The notes under the pieces: generated by a model
Databases searched by the model: none
What the model saw: only the letters and a program-made list of their open reading frames with translations
Told to the model about the DNA's origin: nothing
Assembly: GCA_018907035.1 (NCBI GenBank)
Contig: JACCIC010000217.1
Span: 840,249-904,248 of the forward strand
Reading direction: 5' to 3'
Length of the DNA stretch: 64,000 nt
DNA from: Sycobia sp. Sy_11
Taxonomy: Eukaryota > Arthropoda > Insecta > Hymenoptera > Epichrysomallidae
In this document: positions 9,486 through 21,190 of the stretch, in pieces
Layout of the letters: every line of letters begins with the position of its first letter
How positions within the stretch are numbered: the stretch's first letter is position 1
Program-made: the position numbers and the translations under genes

Positions 9486-9840
9486 TTGACAGATTTTTAT
9501 CAAATATATTAGTTAAGTTAGTTGCAAAAACCAACTCTTATGTTAAAGATAGTTGGAGTTTTTTGTGAAACAGTTCAAGATATCAATATTTCGAATAATT
9601 ATAAGATGATTTAATTGGATGAAGTATCTTTATTTACGAATATATGATTGAATTTATTCAAAGGATTTTTAGAAGTAATTTGGACAGAAATTAGTACATA
9701 TACAAGTTTAACAACAGATGAATTTATTAAAGCATTAAATTCAGTATTTAATAATACAATTTTTTTTTTATAAAATATTTGTTATGAACAAGGATATGGT
9801 TGTCTAATGGTATCAACTTTGGTCTTTGATGCTTGAAAAA
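9486..9840 (+). pseudogene. Penelope-like element reverse transcriptase fragment
   Basis: Across several frames the segment shows the run typical of Penelope-like reverse transcriptases: SNILVKLV followed by SYVKDSWSF, a corrupted LDEVSLFTNI (the SLDVVSLFTN motif), TTDEFIKALNSVFNNT and CYEQGYGCLMVS in place of the usual YxQxxGxxMGSP. Three or more frame disruptions are present, and no GIY-YIG endonuclease or flanking repeat is visible, so this is a short dead fragment. Confidence 0.7.
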
Positions 9841-9879
9841 TCAAATGAATTATATATATATATATATATGTATATAAAC

Positions 9880-11090
9880 GACGTGTGATAAAAAAACAAG
9901 GTAAATTTTTAAATTTCGTGAATTGTGTACGTTCGATCATCGATTTTCTTTTATTTTATGTTTGTACACTTGTTCCCAATAAATTTTCATAGTTTCAATT
10001 ATGTAGTATTTTTAGTTTGTTTAGGAGAGGCTAGAAGGTTCGAAGTGTTTTGCCTGTTTGGTGGTTTCTTGTTATTAAAAAAAAATGGATCAAAGCATTT
10101 GCATTAATGTTTGTGTAAAAACTAGATCAAATTGTTCCAAAACTCTTGAAATCTTGACAATGACGTCTACTCTCAAGTCAACAAAATGTTTACAAGTGGT
10201 AAAAGCTCTTTTAAGAAGGTCGAGAAAACATCATTGTCGAACCTCGCTCTGGATGATCCAACGCATCAAAAAGTGACGAAAAGATTAAGAAAGTGAAGAA
10301 TATAGCGTTGGGAAATCATTGAGTTACCATAAGAGAAGTTGCTTAGTCCCAAGGAATTTTAACGGAGGTTTTGTGCAAAAGACGCGTGTCATCAAAATTT
10401 GCTGAAAAATTGTTAAATTTTGACCAAAAGAAATGTCGCCTAAATATAGTTCAGAAACTATTAAGTAATACCAATGATGACTCAAATTTGCTCAAAAGGG
10501 TAATATCAGATGATGAGATGTGTGCGTATGGTTATGATATCTAAACTAAGGTTTAATCATCCCAGTGGAAACGTCATGGATCGCCATGACCAAAAAAAGC
10601 ACGTCAAGTTCGATCAAATGTCAAGGTGTCGCTTACTGTTTTCATTGATTATTATGGCATAGTGTATCAGGAGTTTTTAGCTCAAGGTCGTACCGTAAAA
10701 AAGAGTATTACCTTGAAGTTATCCGCCATTTTCGTGAAGTAATACGAAAAAAACATCCGGAATTGTGGTAAAACCAGTCCTAGTTATAGCTCATACGTCA
10801 CTACTTGTTCATAATTTTTTGTCCTATAACAACACCATGATCATACCTCAGCCACCATATTCACCAGATTTGGCTCCGTGTGACTTTTTACTGTTTGCAA
10901 AACTGAAAACATCCATGACTATATCAAAACCTGCTTATCAGAAATGACTTGATGATTGGAAAAAGGCTAGTACAAGCATATTATATCTCAGGGGGATTAG
11001 TTTTAATGGGACAACATAAATATTGATGAATAAATAAATATTTTTTGTCACAAATAAAAATTCACACTATTTTTTGGTCAGACCTCTTAT
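9880..11090 (+). mobile_element. Degenerate mariner element 2
   Basis: Imperfect terminal inverted repeats lie at about 9885-9912 and 11048-11084; both contain AAAAAA..AAGGT/AGTGTGAATTTTT-like sequence. They enclose a decayed transposase, and the total of about 1.2 kb matches mariner. The element is adjacent to a TA dinucleotide repeat (about 9851-9876), a plausible insertion target. It belongs to a different lineage from the mariner at 1241. Confidence 0.75.
10085..11000 (+). pseudogene. Mariner transposase pseudogene 2
   Basis: Readable blocks, in order, include NFDQKKCRLNIVQ near 10418-10456, KRVISDDE and YGYDI near 10495-10545, SSQWKR then KKARQVRSNVKVSLTVF near 10558-10645, EFLAQGRTVKK near 10670-10702, and PPYSPDLAPCDFLLF near 10852-10895. 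The last contains the third acidic catalytic position of the D,D34D triad. Multiple frameshifts and stops separate these blocks, so no functional enzyme is made. Confidence 0.85.
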
Positions 11091-11282
11091 ATAATATATA
11101 TAGTCTTACTATTGCGCGTAAAGTAATTTTCTATTTTGCTATCTTATTTTTGTTGATTTTAAAAAAGATATAGACTATATTCTTTCGACGATGATAAAAG
11201 TCTAAGACTCGATTTTCATAGAATTTGGTTCGATAGTTTTGCGTGACAAGGTAACAACATGAAATATGAAATTATTTTTGAC

Positions 11283-11764
11283 TAAACTCAAGCATACGTA
11301 CCGTATATTAGTGATGAATATAATGTAATACTAGTTGATAAAAGCAAAGCATATTTTTCTTTGTACCTCGCATAAATAGACATGTATATCTTGCTCCTCG
11401 CGTTGGTTATACAATTTTTAGTATAAAACGATTGAAGAAGCTGGCAAACTATGTTGCGCGTATCTTCAATTTTAGATGAAAACCCAATATTCATGTTTAA
11501 AAAACAAGAAGGCTCAGGCCTCTGTCGAACACTCATAACAATGGAAATAGCTCCGAGAGCTCGAGGGTTCGTACAATGTGATACGCAGATTCTTATATAT
11601 TAAGACGGAAAAACTATTTCTGTTGGTTTTTGCCTGCCCCTATTAGTTCCACGGGTTACTGCAGCGTACGTATCGAAGGTTTGATAAAAACAATTACGTT
11701 GATTCTTAAGCTCTAGGCATTTCTCGAGGTCACCTCTCGAACAGTTTGTATAATTATTTAAACA
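11283..11764 (-). repeat. BEL/Pao 3' LTR (minus strand)
   Basis: On the minus strand the LTR begins at 11764 with TGTTTAAATAATTATAC. It is directly preceded by a purine-rich tract AAAGGTGGGACTA (11777-11765), a good polypurine tract. About 270 bp match the relic at 20614-20916. The 3' limit is not sharply defined, and 11283 is an estimate. Confidence 0.65.
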
Positions 11765-14700
11765 TAGTCCCACCTTTAGTTCATCCGTAGAAATTTATTT
11801 TTAACGCAATACAATAAAGTCTATCTATTTAAGTTATACTTTATAAAAACAAGGTGGTTTTCGAGTTTGCCAGATTTTCGTCTTTAAAATTGTTGGACAT
11901 ACATCGTTTGTTGCTCATTTTTCTGATATCTGTCATACTTTCTCACGCAGACTTTTACATTTCTTTGTATTTCGTTTGGCTATCCTGATCGGATAAATGC
12001 TGTGAACTGGTCGCCGATATCTCGCTTCGTTCGATTTTAAGATCGCGATTCTTGTCTCTCCATCACGTTCGACAGTTAAATTCTCGATATGAGCCAATGT
12101 CCAAGCTATTCGTTTGTGATCATCATTACCAACTAAAATGACTTCTCCGATAACAAGTTTTCGAGATTCATCAGTTTCTTTCTTTAAGATTAATTGTGAT
12201 AAGTATTCTTTACGGAATCATTTTCATAAGTACATCAACATTTCTTGACGATACTTTAATAGCGTATGCATATTTACGATATTAATCGCGTCGATATTCG
12301 GATTTTCGCCGCACCCAATATTATATAAGAACATACTCAGATTAAGTGGCTTTAAGTCATTTGGTTATTCACATAGTTTCACGGGTTTCTCATATAAGTA
12401 ATTCAATAACTTTATACTTATTATCTAAAACTTCTGGATACAAGAACGAAAATTTATCATTTCTTTCTGGAATTTTCGTCTTTAAACTTATAAGTAACCT
12501 TTCGTCCGGAAAATTATGCAGATTTTTAGAAATTTTTCCTTGGTCAGGTAAAAAACTTTTGCCCTGTAATTATTTAATTTAATTATATGTGATATATTTA
12601 TGTAGCTGAAAAATTCGTTTTAGTTTAAAATTTTTTAATCGAATAAGAATAACGAAAAATCTAATTAAGTTATTGTATGATGAAAATATCGCTATAAGGT
12701 TTTACATGAAGTCGTTTGTGTTCAGCAACGTAATTCGCGCTTTAACTTTCTTTTCATTTGAGATTTCCGTTTTGTTGAATTTTCCTTCTATATTTGGTCA
12801 AACATTTTCGCTATTTCTAGGCCTCCGGAATTCCTTCCACTAGCGAGATTCGATAAATGTCTTAGTATTACAACCGCGTGAAGGTAGGTTGGCGTGTTTC
12901 ATTTCATTAGGGACATATTTCCAAACGCCACCTACTGTAAGTTTTCTAATCCCGTATGCGGTTCCATATAAAAATCCCGCATTGTGTGTCTCTATTTAGC
13001 CAGGTCACAACTGTCGTTGAGTTTGATTAATAGTAACACCGTATGTCTTTATATCCGAGTGCTCTCACGATTTCTTTCGTTGATGATGAAATCAATCTCA
13101 GCTCCTAGTAAAAATGGGCTGCATGTCAGTCCAAAAACTACGCAATTATGACGCTAAATTTTATTTCGCCTTCCTGTTTCCAAAAAAACCGCAAAAAATC
13201 GCGATCTTTTTTATTTATTTCTGTTTGAAGAAACGTTTGTTGAATAGCCGAAATCACTGCAATACAATGTTCGCAAAATCTTAGTTGTGTAGCAGGAATT
13301 AATTCTATGAAATTCGCCCCTTTCTTTATACATGCATTTATCGACGAAAAACTTCGTTGGTTCGTGGATACACGAACATGGGATGCATTTTAGTGCGACA
13401 TTCAAGTTTCTTTACAATTGACTACGCGCTTGATTGACGGACTTGATTATTATTGATTACAGGCCTATGTGGTGAATAATGAGCGGACAAATCTAAATCA
13501 TTATTGAGTACTATTTCAATAATCCCGTTGTCTAGTCATTCTGCGAAAACTTGACCATAGACCTAAAATATATCATATTATCTTTTTATAGTTTTTTCAA
13601 AGTATTTTGCAGTCTATTTTTTGCTAGATTTATATTTTTCGGCACAGGCGTGTAATCGTTAGTCCATGAAAGATTTGCCGAATAATGATTATTATCTTTC
13701 TACGTTATGGTTTTTAAAAATTCTCCTTAACTGCGAGCTGCTTTAAAGTATTCGCCGATTTTTCTATGGAATCTTTAATACCGAGAACATTTAAGCTTCA
13801 TAAATCTGTTATTTTTGCTTCTATTACAAAGGCCGTAATTATCGATGCTACTGTGTCATTCGAGGAGTTCGTGAGATCTTTCTACGTCACTGTACAACTT
13901 AGTCGCGATTCTTGTAGAGTAAGTTCATTTGATAAATCTATTTTTTGGTCTGTCAAGAGCTTACGGGCAACATCTGCGCCTATAAAAATTTCAATTCTTT
14001 GATCTGCATAATATGTGGTATAAATACTATATACTGCACGTTGAGAGTTTAAACCACCAAATAAAGAGTGAATCACTTCTTTTGTTACTCATGGTTTATA
14101 TTCTAAAAATCTCGTGATTTCTGTTCGTATATATAATTTTTGAGATACTGTATCGATAACCGCTCGAGCAATTTTTGCTCGTATTTGAAAAAATAACTTT
14201 ATATGTAGAGTTTGAAAATAAGCATTCGGTTATTCATCAAAGTTCGTGAGATTTTCTTCTCTAATGATATTCTCCGAAGTTTGGCTATTTTTCTGGCTTC
14301 AATGTAGCTTTTCTACTGCGCGACTCGAGAGCGTCGGGCAGACTAACTAACATTGCATGCTGTTTGTCGCACCACGAACGTACAATATTCGCGCGACATT
14401 CTTTTGGTCGATGTGGTAATTTAAGACACTTGAAGCAGCAACAATTCTTTTTAAAAATATTTTGACGTACCTCGCACTCTAATTTTTTCTCTATTAGGCT
14501 TGTTTTTGTGGTTGCCGCTGCAAAAAATATATTTTATTCGCTGCTTTTCAATTAATAATTAGCTCGCTGTTGGAAACCGATGAAAACTCAACAGCTCCTT
14601 TTTTCCGAATCAGCTCTTTAAAGCAGCCCCCTGCAGAAATGTATTCGGCGTATCTCTAGTTCGAGCTAAATCCTAGTCATTATTACTGATGATTTCCTTA

Positions 14701-15000
14701 TGTAGGTAATACTCGCCAGATCCGAGTTCTATTTCCTGATGATCCTCTAATAACCGACTTATATTAATTATTACTTTGTCGACTTTATTCAGATTTTTTA
14801 TCCTTTATTGATGCTAGAAAGAAATATGTGATTTCAATAGTCAAAATTTGGCAAGTAGGAACATTAAGTAAATGATTAGGCTTTCCATCTTTATCTAGTT
14901 CGATTTCCTTAACTTCTCCTTATTTTGGAAAGAATTACGTATTTTCTAAGCGGAATCTGTCAAGTAGGAGAAGTAAGGAAATGGTCAGTTTTTCTATTTT
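11765..15000 (-). pseudogene. BEL/Pao gag-pol pseudogene
   Basis: Minus-strand homology runs from right to left. A gag zinc-knuckle region around 14480-14340 reads CCCFKCLKLPHRPKEC followed by CDKQHAML. A retropepsin-adjacent block at 14076-13885 contains IHSLFGGLNS and IEIFIGADVARKLL. The C-terminal pol domain found in BEL elements (DUF5641-like) lies at about 12200-11990, with LVIGEVILVGND, WTLAHIENLT and RPVHSIYPIRIAKR. The RT and integrase portions (about 13700-12250) are too decayed to place precisely. Frameshifts and stops are numerous. No intact 5' LTR was found to the right of 15 kb. Confidence 0.8.
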
Positions 15001-15988
15001 GATACTACTTAGATTTCGTGATTTTTTTCTAATATTGTGTAACGTCCGAACAAAAGTATTACCCTTTATTATTTCGGTTACACCATTCAATTTAGAGAAA
15101 GGTTATTTTAATTCTGCGGTTGCCCGCAATAGCTTGGGACATTTCCGACTACTCGAATTTAAGTTTCTTTATTTTTTATGAAAGAATTGATTGGGTAGGA
15201 ACACCTACAGAAACCTATTGTGGTTTTATGTAAGCTCCGGTTCAAACGATTTAAAATCTTTTCAGAAGTGTTCAGCTTTTCTTGAAAAACAGGTGACCTT
15301 CTCCCGTTGGTCCCAATAAGCTTATTCCCTAAATTAATTAGCTATGTAAAAGCCAAGGGAATTTGGGGAGAATGAGGTATGTGCGGCCTCTGCTTACAAG
15401 GAGCCTAGTCACTACCTCGGAAATAGGAAGAAATGATGAAAGTGAATAATAAAAAAAACATGTAAATATAAGACTAAAATTTGGTTTCACTTACTTATTA
15501 TTTAATGTTTGATGTTCAATCCGACGCAGAGAGAGATGCAGAGAATGAATCAAGAATCGATTGAATTTGAAACTTTCAATAAAAGTCTTTGAGAAAAAAA
15601 ACTTTAACATGACACACAGTTAACTTAGAAGAAAAAATAAAACAATGCAGCGATCGACCCTCAATGGTTGGGAAATGGAAAAATCTGAGGGAGAGTCTAG
15701 AAAAACGATGTCCTTATATACGGTCAGCCTTATCTTTATCTTTCTATTCCAGTCTTCTTTTTATCTTTCTCTGCTACATTTTTACACTTAATTTGGCTTA
15801 TTTTAGTACGTCTTAATATTTAATATAATTTACTTTATCTATTAATAACTATAAAAGAATGTTAATGTTTTATAATATTTTTATGTCCTTCTATTCTCCA
15901 TGCATTCAGTTTGGATAAAAAGAATGAGCTTGAACAAATCTAAATCTAAATTACAATCATGTGAATGTGAACAAGAATATATATATAT
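15001..15988. other. AT-rich interval, no gene
   Basis: This may contain the decayed 5' leader of the BEL element, but I could not align an LTR. A related pair of segments, GGCAAGTAGGAACATTAAG (near 14850) and GTCAAGTAGGAGAAGTAAG (near 14958), lies just to the left. A possible polyadenylation signal occurs near 15579. Confidence 0.4.
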
Positions 15989-17205
15989 TGTAACCGCCCG
16001 AACGGCGGCTGTAGGTGAGAGCGCTCGTGTGAAACCGCGAGTGTTCGGGCGTGTCCGCGAAACGATACGCGCGAGCCGCGAGGGCGCTAGAAGCGTTATA
16101 GGAAGTAAGAAGTTCGGAAGGAACTTCGCATTCTTGATTTGACCTTCGTCAAATCGCGTTCTTGAGTTGGCTTTCGTCGTTCATAGTTCTACATTTACAC
16201 CTTTTTCTTTTCGTCCCCGACGCACCTTTATTTCGTCCCGCTTTAAAATACCGTGGTATTTTCCGTTCTCGATCGTATTGCGAATCCTAGAGTTAAGGCC
16301 GCAGTTTTTGCGCCTTTCGCGGTAACGTATTACAAGTTTGCCCTCGTGCAAACTCCGTGCGAGCGCACCGGTGTCGACGAGGAGAGGACACGCGGCGACA
16401 TCCTCGCCTCAGCCCCGGACCGTGAGCGAAAGCTCCGAGGAAGCGTGTACGCGTTATCATACGTGTGCCGTGGTGAGCCAGCGACGCCATCAACGGCTAC
16501 GAGCCGCAGCCATGCGGAACCACGCAAGTTAGCAGCCAGGAGCAAGAGAGAGAGCGCGCGCCCGGTCACCCTGACACCGGCGAGCATCAACGAGCGCCAG
16601 CGACCGCACCAGCGAGCGCCAGCGACAGCATTATCGTCGTCGGCGGCAAGTAGCCTTTTGCTTTTATTGTTATATTCACGTGTGCGTATAGCTAGGTCCT
16701 GACCCGCCGCCGCACCCGCGCGCCGCGATCTACCGAATATATAGCTTCGCGGTTCATCCGTAATAATATGTATATATCGCGCGTAGCCAAGTGATAAGTA
16801 TCGTAATACCTTTTTATAATATTGTACTCTCGTAAATGCGTTCGCGTATAAGTAGTTTGTTAGCATATAGTATGTAATGTTCTACCGTCGTTCGCACCTG
16901 TTTCGTATCGAGAGCGTCCCGTTCCGTTTCCCCCGTCCGCGAGTATGTTGAATGAGTGCATAATTATATAAATAATTGATGTAGCGTCGCGGAACCCGCA
17001 ACCAGTACCGTATGTACGTACCGGACTGTTATTGTAAATAGATCGCAAATGATAATAAATGTTATTATTGTAATAATCTGCTAAAATCACCCGCGTGATT
17101 CATTTTTCGTTCCCCGTCCCCTTTCAGCGGAGTGCACGACCAGCAGCGTGGAAGAGCCCACACACGCAGGTGAACCATAAGTAATAACCCGATTTCGGGG
17201 TTATA
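15989..17205 (+). mobile_element. Solo LTR, 1.2 kb, Ty3/gypsy type
   Basis: The unit starts TGTAACCGCCCGAACGGCGG and ends GATTTCGGGGTTATA. The termini TGTAACC and GGTTATA are inverted repeats apart from one C-to-T change. ATAT flanks both sides (15985-15988 and 17206-17209), a 4-bp target-site duplication, although the target is a TA-rich microsatellite, which weakens this. The interior is GC-rich compared with its surroundings. AATAAATG at about 17054 is a plausible polyadenylation signal. Long open frames on both strands (16253-16866) have no recognisable domain and are best explained by the GC-rich composition. Confidence 0.65.
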
Positions 17206-17645
17206 ATATATATATATATATATATAAATGCAATTTGATAAATATTAAAATTAAACTTATTATTATAGAGATATACCTAAGGTTATAAAATTAAAAAGAG
17301 GTATTTTAAACAAAATTTTATATGTAAAATTATAATTAAAATAATTTTGTTTTGTGTTATTTTTTTCATTATTGTTTTAATATTATTATGTCGATTTTCA
17401 TTTAAATTCAGTAATTTTAAACTATTTATTTATATGCTTTATTTATTTCTTTAATATTTTGTTTATATAATATTATTAATTATACAATTATAATTTCATA
17501 TCAAGGCATACCTTTTTTAATTATATAAATTTATATAAATAGTTATGAATAATAATATACACAAGCATATTTTTTCAAATATAATTTATTTTTACTTATG
17601 TATGTATTATGTAGATCATAACGAACGCATGTTCATAAAACAAAA
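17206..17645. other. AT-rich interval
   Basis: A TA repeat (17204-17226) is followed by very AT-rich DNA. No coding region or repeat boundary was found. Confidence 0.5.
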
Positions 17646-17649
17646 TACT

Positions 17650-18840
17650 TAGAAATAGGTTATATAACAGCGGAAACCGATAAGCCGATTAGCACCGTGC
17701 AGCCCGTGAGAGGCAAGATAGCTGGAAATCGAACTAAGAACCGACGATGTATCAGGATATGCATTGGAGGAGAGATATACAGTGCATTATTTTATGCAGG
17801 AGCTATGTGCACACTCTTTGGCTCTGTACTGACAGTCAGATACAGAGATCGGCTAGAGTCAGGTACAACCGTTAAAAGAGCGACGAGAGACCGCGTAACC
17901 ATAGCAGGAGAAATAAAAATGCGAATGGACGTTGAAGGCCATCAGGATTATCTGAGGGTAAGAGCAATGAACGCTTTCGACCACGATGTTATACGTGGCA
18001 TGGATTTCTGTTATGCGTGGGACATCGAAGCCAAGCTGTGTCTTAGATTATGGCGTACTCGAGAAGGAGAGTGGAGAGAATTGGATCGCGATGTTGTCAA
18101 TCAGAAAACGCAAATTATAGCCGAGTGCGCAGGCATTTTAGAATTGAGGCCCGCAGAAAAACAGGAGATGAGCGGAGAAGATACTCCAGAGCCGACGAGA
18201 GAGCGGCATGATGAAATTCATCGACCACCATATCATTTTAGATGATCGCCATATCATCCTCAGTCGAATCTGGTTAAGAGGAGCAATCGGACACTAAAGA
18301 CGATGATCGCCCCGATTGTGGGAATCAATCATAAGAGGTTGGATCAGCACCTGCACTATCTGCGTCATGCCCTCAATATGGCGATGCAGTTGAGCACGAA
18401 GGTGACGCCTGCGTTCTTAAGCTACAGAAGGCATCCCAGTCCAGTGAAGAGCCTACGACGAGAGGTAGAAGCGGGAGGCCCGATAGTAAAAGTCGGCCCG
18501 GAGATATGAGAAGAACGCATGAAGCGTCTCGAAAATCTACGCGACCTCGTAGCACGCCATATTGACGAAGCCAAGGAGAACAAAGCTCAACACTACAATA
18601 AAGGCCGACATGATATTATATACGCCGTATGTGACCTCGTACTGCGCTGAGTACGTGTCTTGTCGAACAAGCGCGGCAAAAGAGCAAAGGATTTTCAGCA
18701 AAGTTGGTGCCGCAGTACGAAGGGCAATGATTACGAAGCTGAAGTCGCCGACCGTATACGTACTAGCCACGGGAGATGCAAGGAGCGTAGTCACGACTCA
18801 TGTGAAAGAGCTGAAGAAGTACCAAGCGCAGTGTGGGTAG
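17650..18840 (+). pseudogene. Ty3/gypsy pol remnant: protease joined to integrase C terminus
   Basis: The frame at 17697-18245 (182 aa) is a retropepsin-like domain: IRICIGGEIYSALFYAGA near residues 20-37, then VTIAGEIKMRMDVEG and HDVIRGMDF (the ILGxDF equivalent). The usual catalytic D[ST]G reads YAG, so the active aspartate is lost. From about 18300 the sequence is integrase C-terminal: LNMAMQLSTKVTPAFLSYRR, LRREVE, LRDLVARHIDEAKENKAQHYN, and in another frame KSPTVYVLATGD and HVKELKKYQ, ending with TAG at about 18840. Reverse transcriptase, RNase H and the integrase catalytic core are missing, so an internal deletion near 18240-18300 fused the two ends. Confidence 0.75.
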
Positions 18841-20146
18841 CGAAAGAGCGTGGCCCAGGAGAGAAGAAAGAAGAGAGAACAAGATGAAATAGTCCGATAG
18901 TAAAGAGAGAACAGAACAAATAGATCGCTTGGCCCGAGAGAGAAATCAGGTAAGGACCAAATGAAGTAAGGGTTGTAAGTGGGAAGTTCCGTATGGCTAA
19001 GGGAAAATGGTATAATATTCAATTGTTCAGTAATAACGCGAATAGTCTGCGAAGGGAGAGGATTCTGACCGCGTGATTCAGAGCGGGACGATGAATGAGT
19101 ACGCGAGTAATAGAATAACTAGGCGTAAGGTTTGAGTCATGTGTTATTATGTATTATATTAGATTTTTGTTGTATACTAGTTCCGAGAGATCCGGGGCCT
19201 GGGTCGACTCACTGTATATTATGTAAGCGGTGAGTCTCTATGGAGGACCACTCAGTTACGAAGGCGGTATTTGTGACGATCATCACAATGACCAACGGCC
19301 TCTGCCCCGGGTATCTTCGAAAAATGTGTTCATATTTGCGACTAATTGCCATTTTTCCTTCTTTCAAGATGCAGTTGAACTCAGCCACAGCATCAAGATC
19401 GAAACAAAGACGAAAAGCACGAAATGATGCGCGCGCACGTGTCGTTTATTTAGAGAGAAAAAGGGCCCGGGGGTGAGAGAGGGAAGGTAGAAGACGCAGG
19501 AAGAGGAAACTTTATGATTGTTTGTTGAGACGTTGAAGTATACAGATTGTTCTTTTCTTTTTTTCTACCTGTTTGACGAAGCATCCAGAGTTTTCGAAAA
19601 GAGACAAGATACGAGCGAGGCGGAGAGATACTGCTTGGTGAGAAGACCAAGTGCTGTTGTGTGCTTGTGAAGCCGAATCCCGCCGGAACCGCATTACCGA
19701 CGACCTAGTTGGTCGTCCGCCAAGCCTGCCCCGTAAGGAAGAGAGGGAGGGATGACAGCAGCTCATCCGAGCCGATTACCACAAGTCCAAACGAGAGAAG
19801 AGACGCCGACTGCTTATTCGAGCCGAACCCGGATAGCAACTGCTCCGAGAGGAAGAAAGAACGCCAGCCGGTGCCTTCCACTGACAGCTCACTGACAGCA
19901 GAGTACGGTGAGTACCGACGGCAAGCAACCGTCTAATTGTAAGCCCGGGCAATGGAGCACGGTGCGACGGCGGCGAGTACGCGAGGTAAATATATGCGTG
20001 AGCGGGACGATCCATCGGGTACGAGGACCACGAAGCTATGGGACGAAAAGAAGAGGCTCCATTGTAAGCGAGCGGAGACCGCGTTCTGTTGCGTGTATGA
20101 CAGAGAAATAGAGTCTGTGTGTTGCGAGTTCAGAGTGCGAGTGAAT

Positions 20147-20192
<46 letters not shown>

Positions 20193-20600
20193 CGAACAGA
20201 GAGATCCGGGAGTGCAAGTGAGTGAGATAGATAGAGTATGTGTGCACAGCGGGCCCGAGAGTATCTGTGTTCGGATACGAGTGTGGGTGAGAGAGAGAGA
20301 AAAAGAGCGTAGTTAAAGATATTATAACACGTCAGAAGTTTATAATATAGGAAGAATTTTTATAAAACCGAGACGTGTATTTCTTGAGTGTTAGCCCTCC
20401 TTTGTTTTCATTTGCGTTGCCCCGCTTTTATCAGACGACCCCCTCGTGGAGAGAGGACGGGTCGTCAGCAAACGGATGAGTCAGTAGATAGATGCTGCAG
20501 GAGTAAATTTAATAAAATAATAAATTATAATATATATATATATATATATATAATAATTATATATAATAATAAATTTAAATATTCTGTGCCAATGGCCAGG
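18841..20600. other. Purine-rich, moderately GC-rich interval, possibly gypsy 3' leader and LTR
   Basis: The interval follows the pol remnant. It has many AGAGAG stretches (strongest at 20158-20189), and the arms GACGACCC/GGGTCGTC near 20425-20465 can form a short hairpin. Several short frames are open on both strands, but none shows a known domain. I suspect 3' non-coding and LTR sequence of the gypsy element but could not find matching LTR ends. A TA repeat lies at about 20530-20553. Confidence 0.4.
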
Positions 20601-20613
20601 GCAAAGGCCACTA

Positions 20614-20916
20614 TGTCATAATATATATATATTGAATTGAATATAGAGAATGTTTCTCACTTGAAGTGTCGCACGGTACGAAACTTCACTCGAAAAACAA
20701 GAAGGCTCATGTCCTCGTCACACACTCATAACAATGCAAATAACCCCAAGGACTCGAAGATTCTTAGTAATAAGTTTAGTTGGTTTCTGAGGTAAGTACG
20801 GCACACGTGACGGATGTTCGGTCTTGAGCATTATTATAAAACAATTACGTTAATCCTTAAAACCTAGGCATTTCTCGAGGTTTCCTCTCCGAACAGTTTT
20901 TACAATTGCTTAAACA
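20614..20916 (-). repeat. BEL/Pao LTR relic
   Basis: Read on the minus strand it starts TGTTTAAGCAATTGTAAAAA and ends ATTATGACA, so it has TGT...ACA ends. The first 220 bp or so are clearly related to the LTR at 11283-11764, sharing CCTCGAGAAATGCCTAG, AACGTAATTGTTTT and GAGCCTTCTTGTTTT. No target-site duplication was recognised. It is probably a solo LTR. Confidence 0.65.
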
Positions 20917-21032
20917 ACCGCTTCCATTATGTGAAATCATTTACGGATTGCGATAATTTTTTATATAACGATATTACATGGAGCAAACGTATAGCGTAAT
21001 TGCATAACATATACATATATAAATAAATATAT

Positions 21033-21076
<44 letters not shown>

Positions 21077-21083
21077 ATTTATA

Positions 21084-21190
21084 TATTTCTGAAGGTTCTA
21101 TTTACCTCGTGGTGGCACCAACACAGTGCGTTAGCGAACACCTCTGTAGCCGGAGTGGATGATGCGAAGGGGAAGAGGGAAGGGAGGCGT
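21084..21190 (+). repeat. Dispersed repeat, copy 1 (partner at 32606-32712)
   Basis: About 105 bp containing TTACCTCGTGGTGGCACC, CACAGTGCGTTAGCGAACACC and GGAGTGGATGATGC match the segment at 32606-32712 in the same orientation. It is probably part of an LTR or leader of a repeat family whose full form is not in the window. A TA repeat (21041-21074) lies directly upstream. Confidence 0.7.

Larger units (their letters stand above)
4596..9490 (-). mobile_element. Polinton/adintovirus-like copy A, internally deleted and truncated
   Basis: The boundary at 4596 starts AGTAGATAGGCTAT, as does the boundary of copy B at 50746. This agrees with the AG...CT ends of Polintons. From 8140 to 9485 the sequence matches copy B in reverse order: exonuclease-like gene, its promoter, then a jump at about 9022 to the start of the packaging ATPase, the divergent promoter and the start of the PLA2 gene. 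Copy A is therefore the right end of the element in inverted orientation, with roughly 8.5 kb deleted between the exonuclease promoter and the ATPase. It is interrupted at about 9490 by a Penelope-like fragment. The 280-bp repeats and the two-exon gene (6505-7258) have no counterpart inside the visible part of copy B. Confidence 0.8.

Noticed and set aside
11283..11420. Similarity of the BEL LTR tail to the 280-bp Polinton repeats
   Set aside because: Only two short blocks agree (CCGTATAT..GATGAAT and ATATTTTTCTTTGT), with different spacing and no similarity between them; chance in AT-rich DNA is not excluded.
16253..16866. Long overlapping ORFs on both strands (149 and 178 aa)
   Set aside because: They lie inside a GC-rich segment bounded by LTR-like ends and a 4-bp duplication, have no domain, and both strands are open, which is expected from composition.
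20158..20189. GA-rich region with open frames on both strands (19933-20247)
   Set aside because: The frames consist of Arg/Glu or Leu/Ser repeats produced by the microsatellite; there is no domain or start context.
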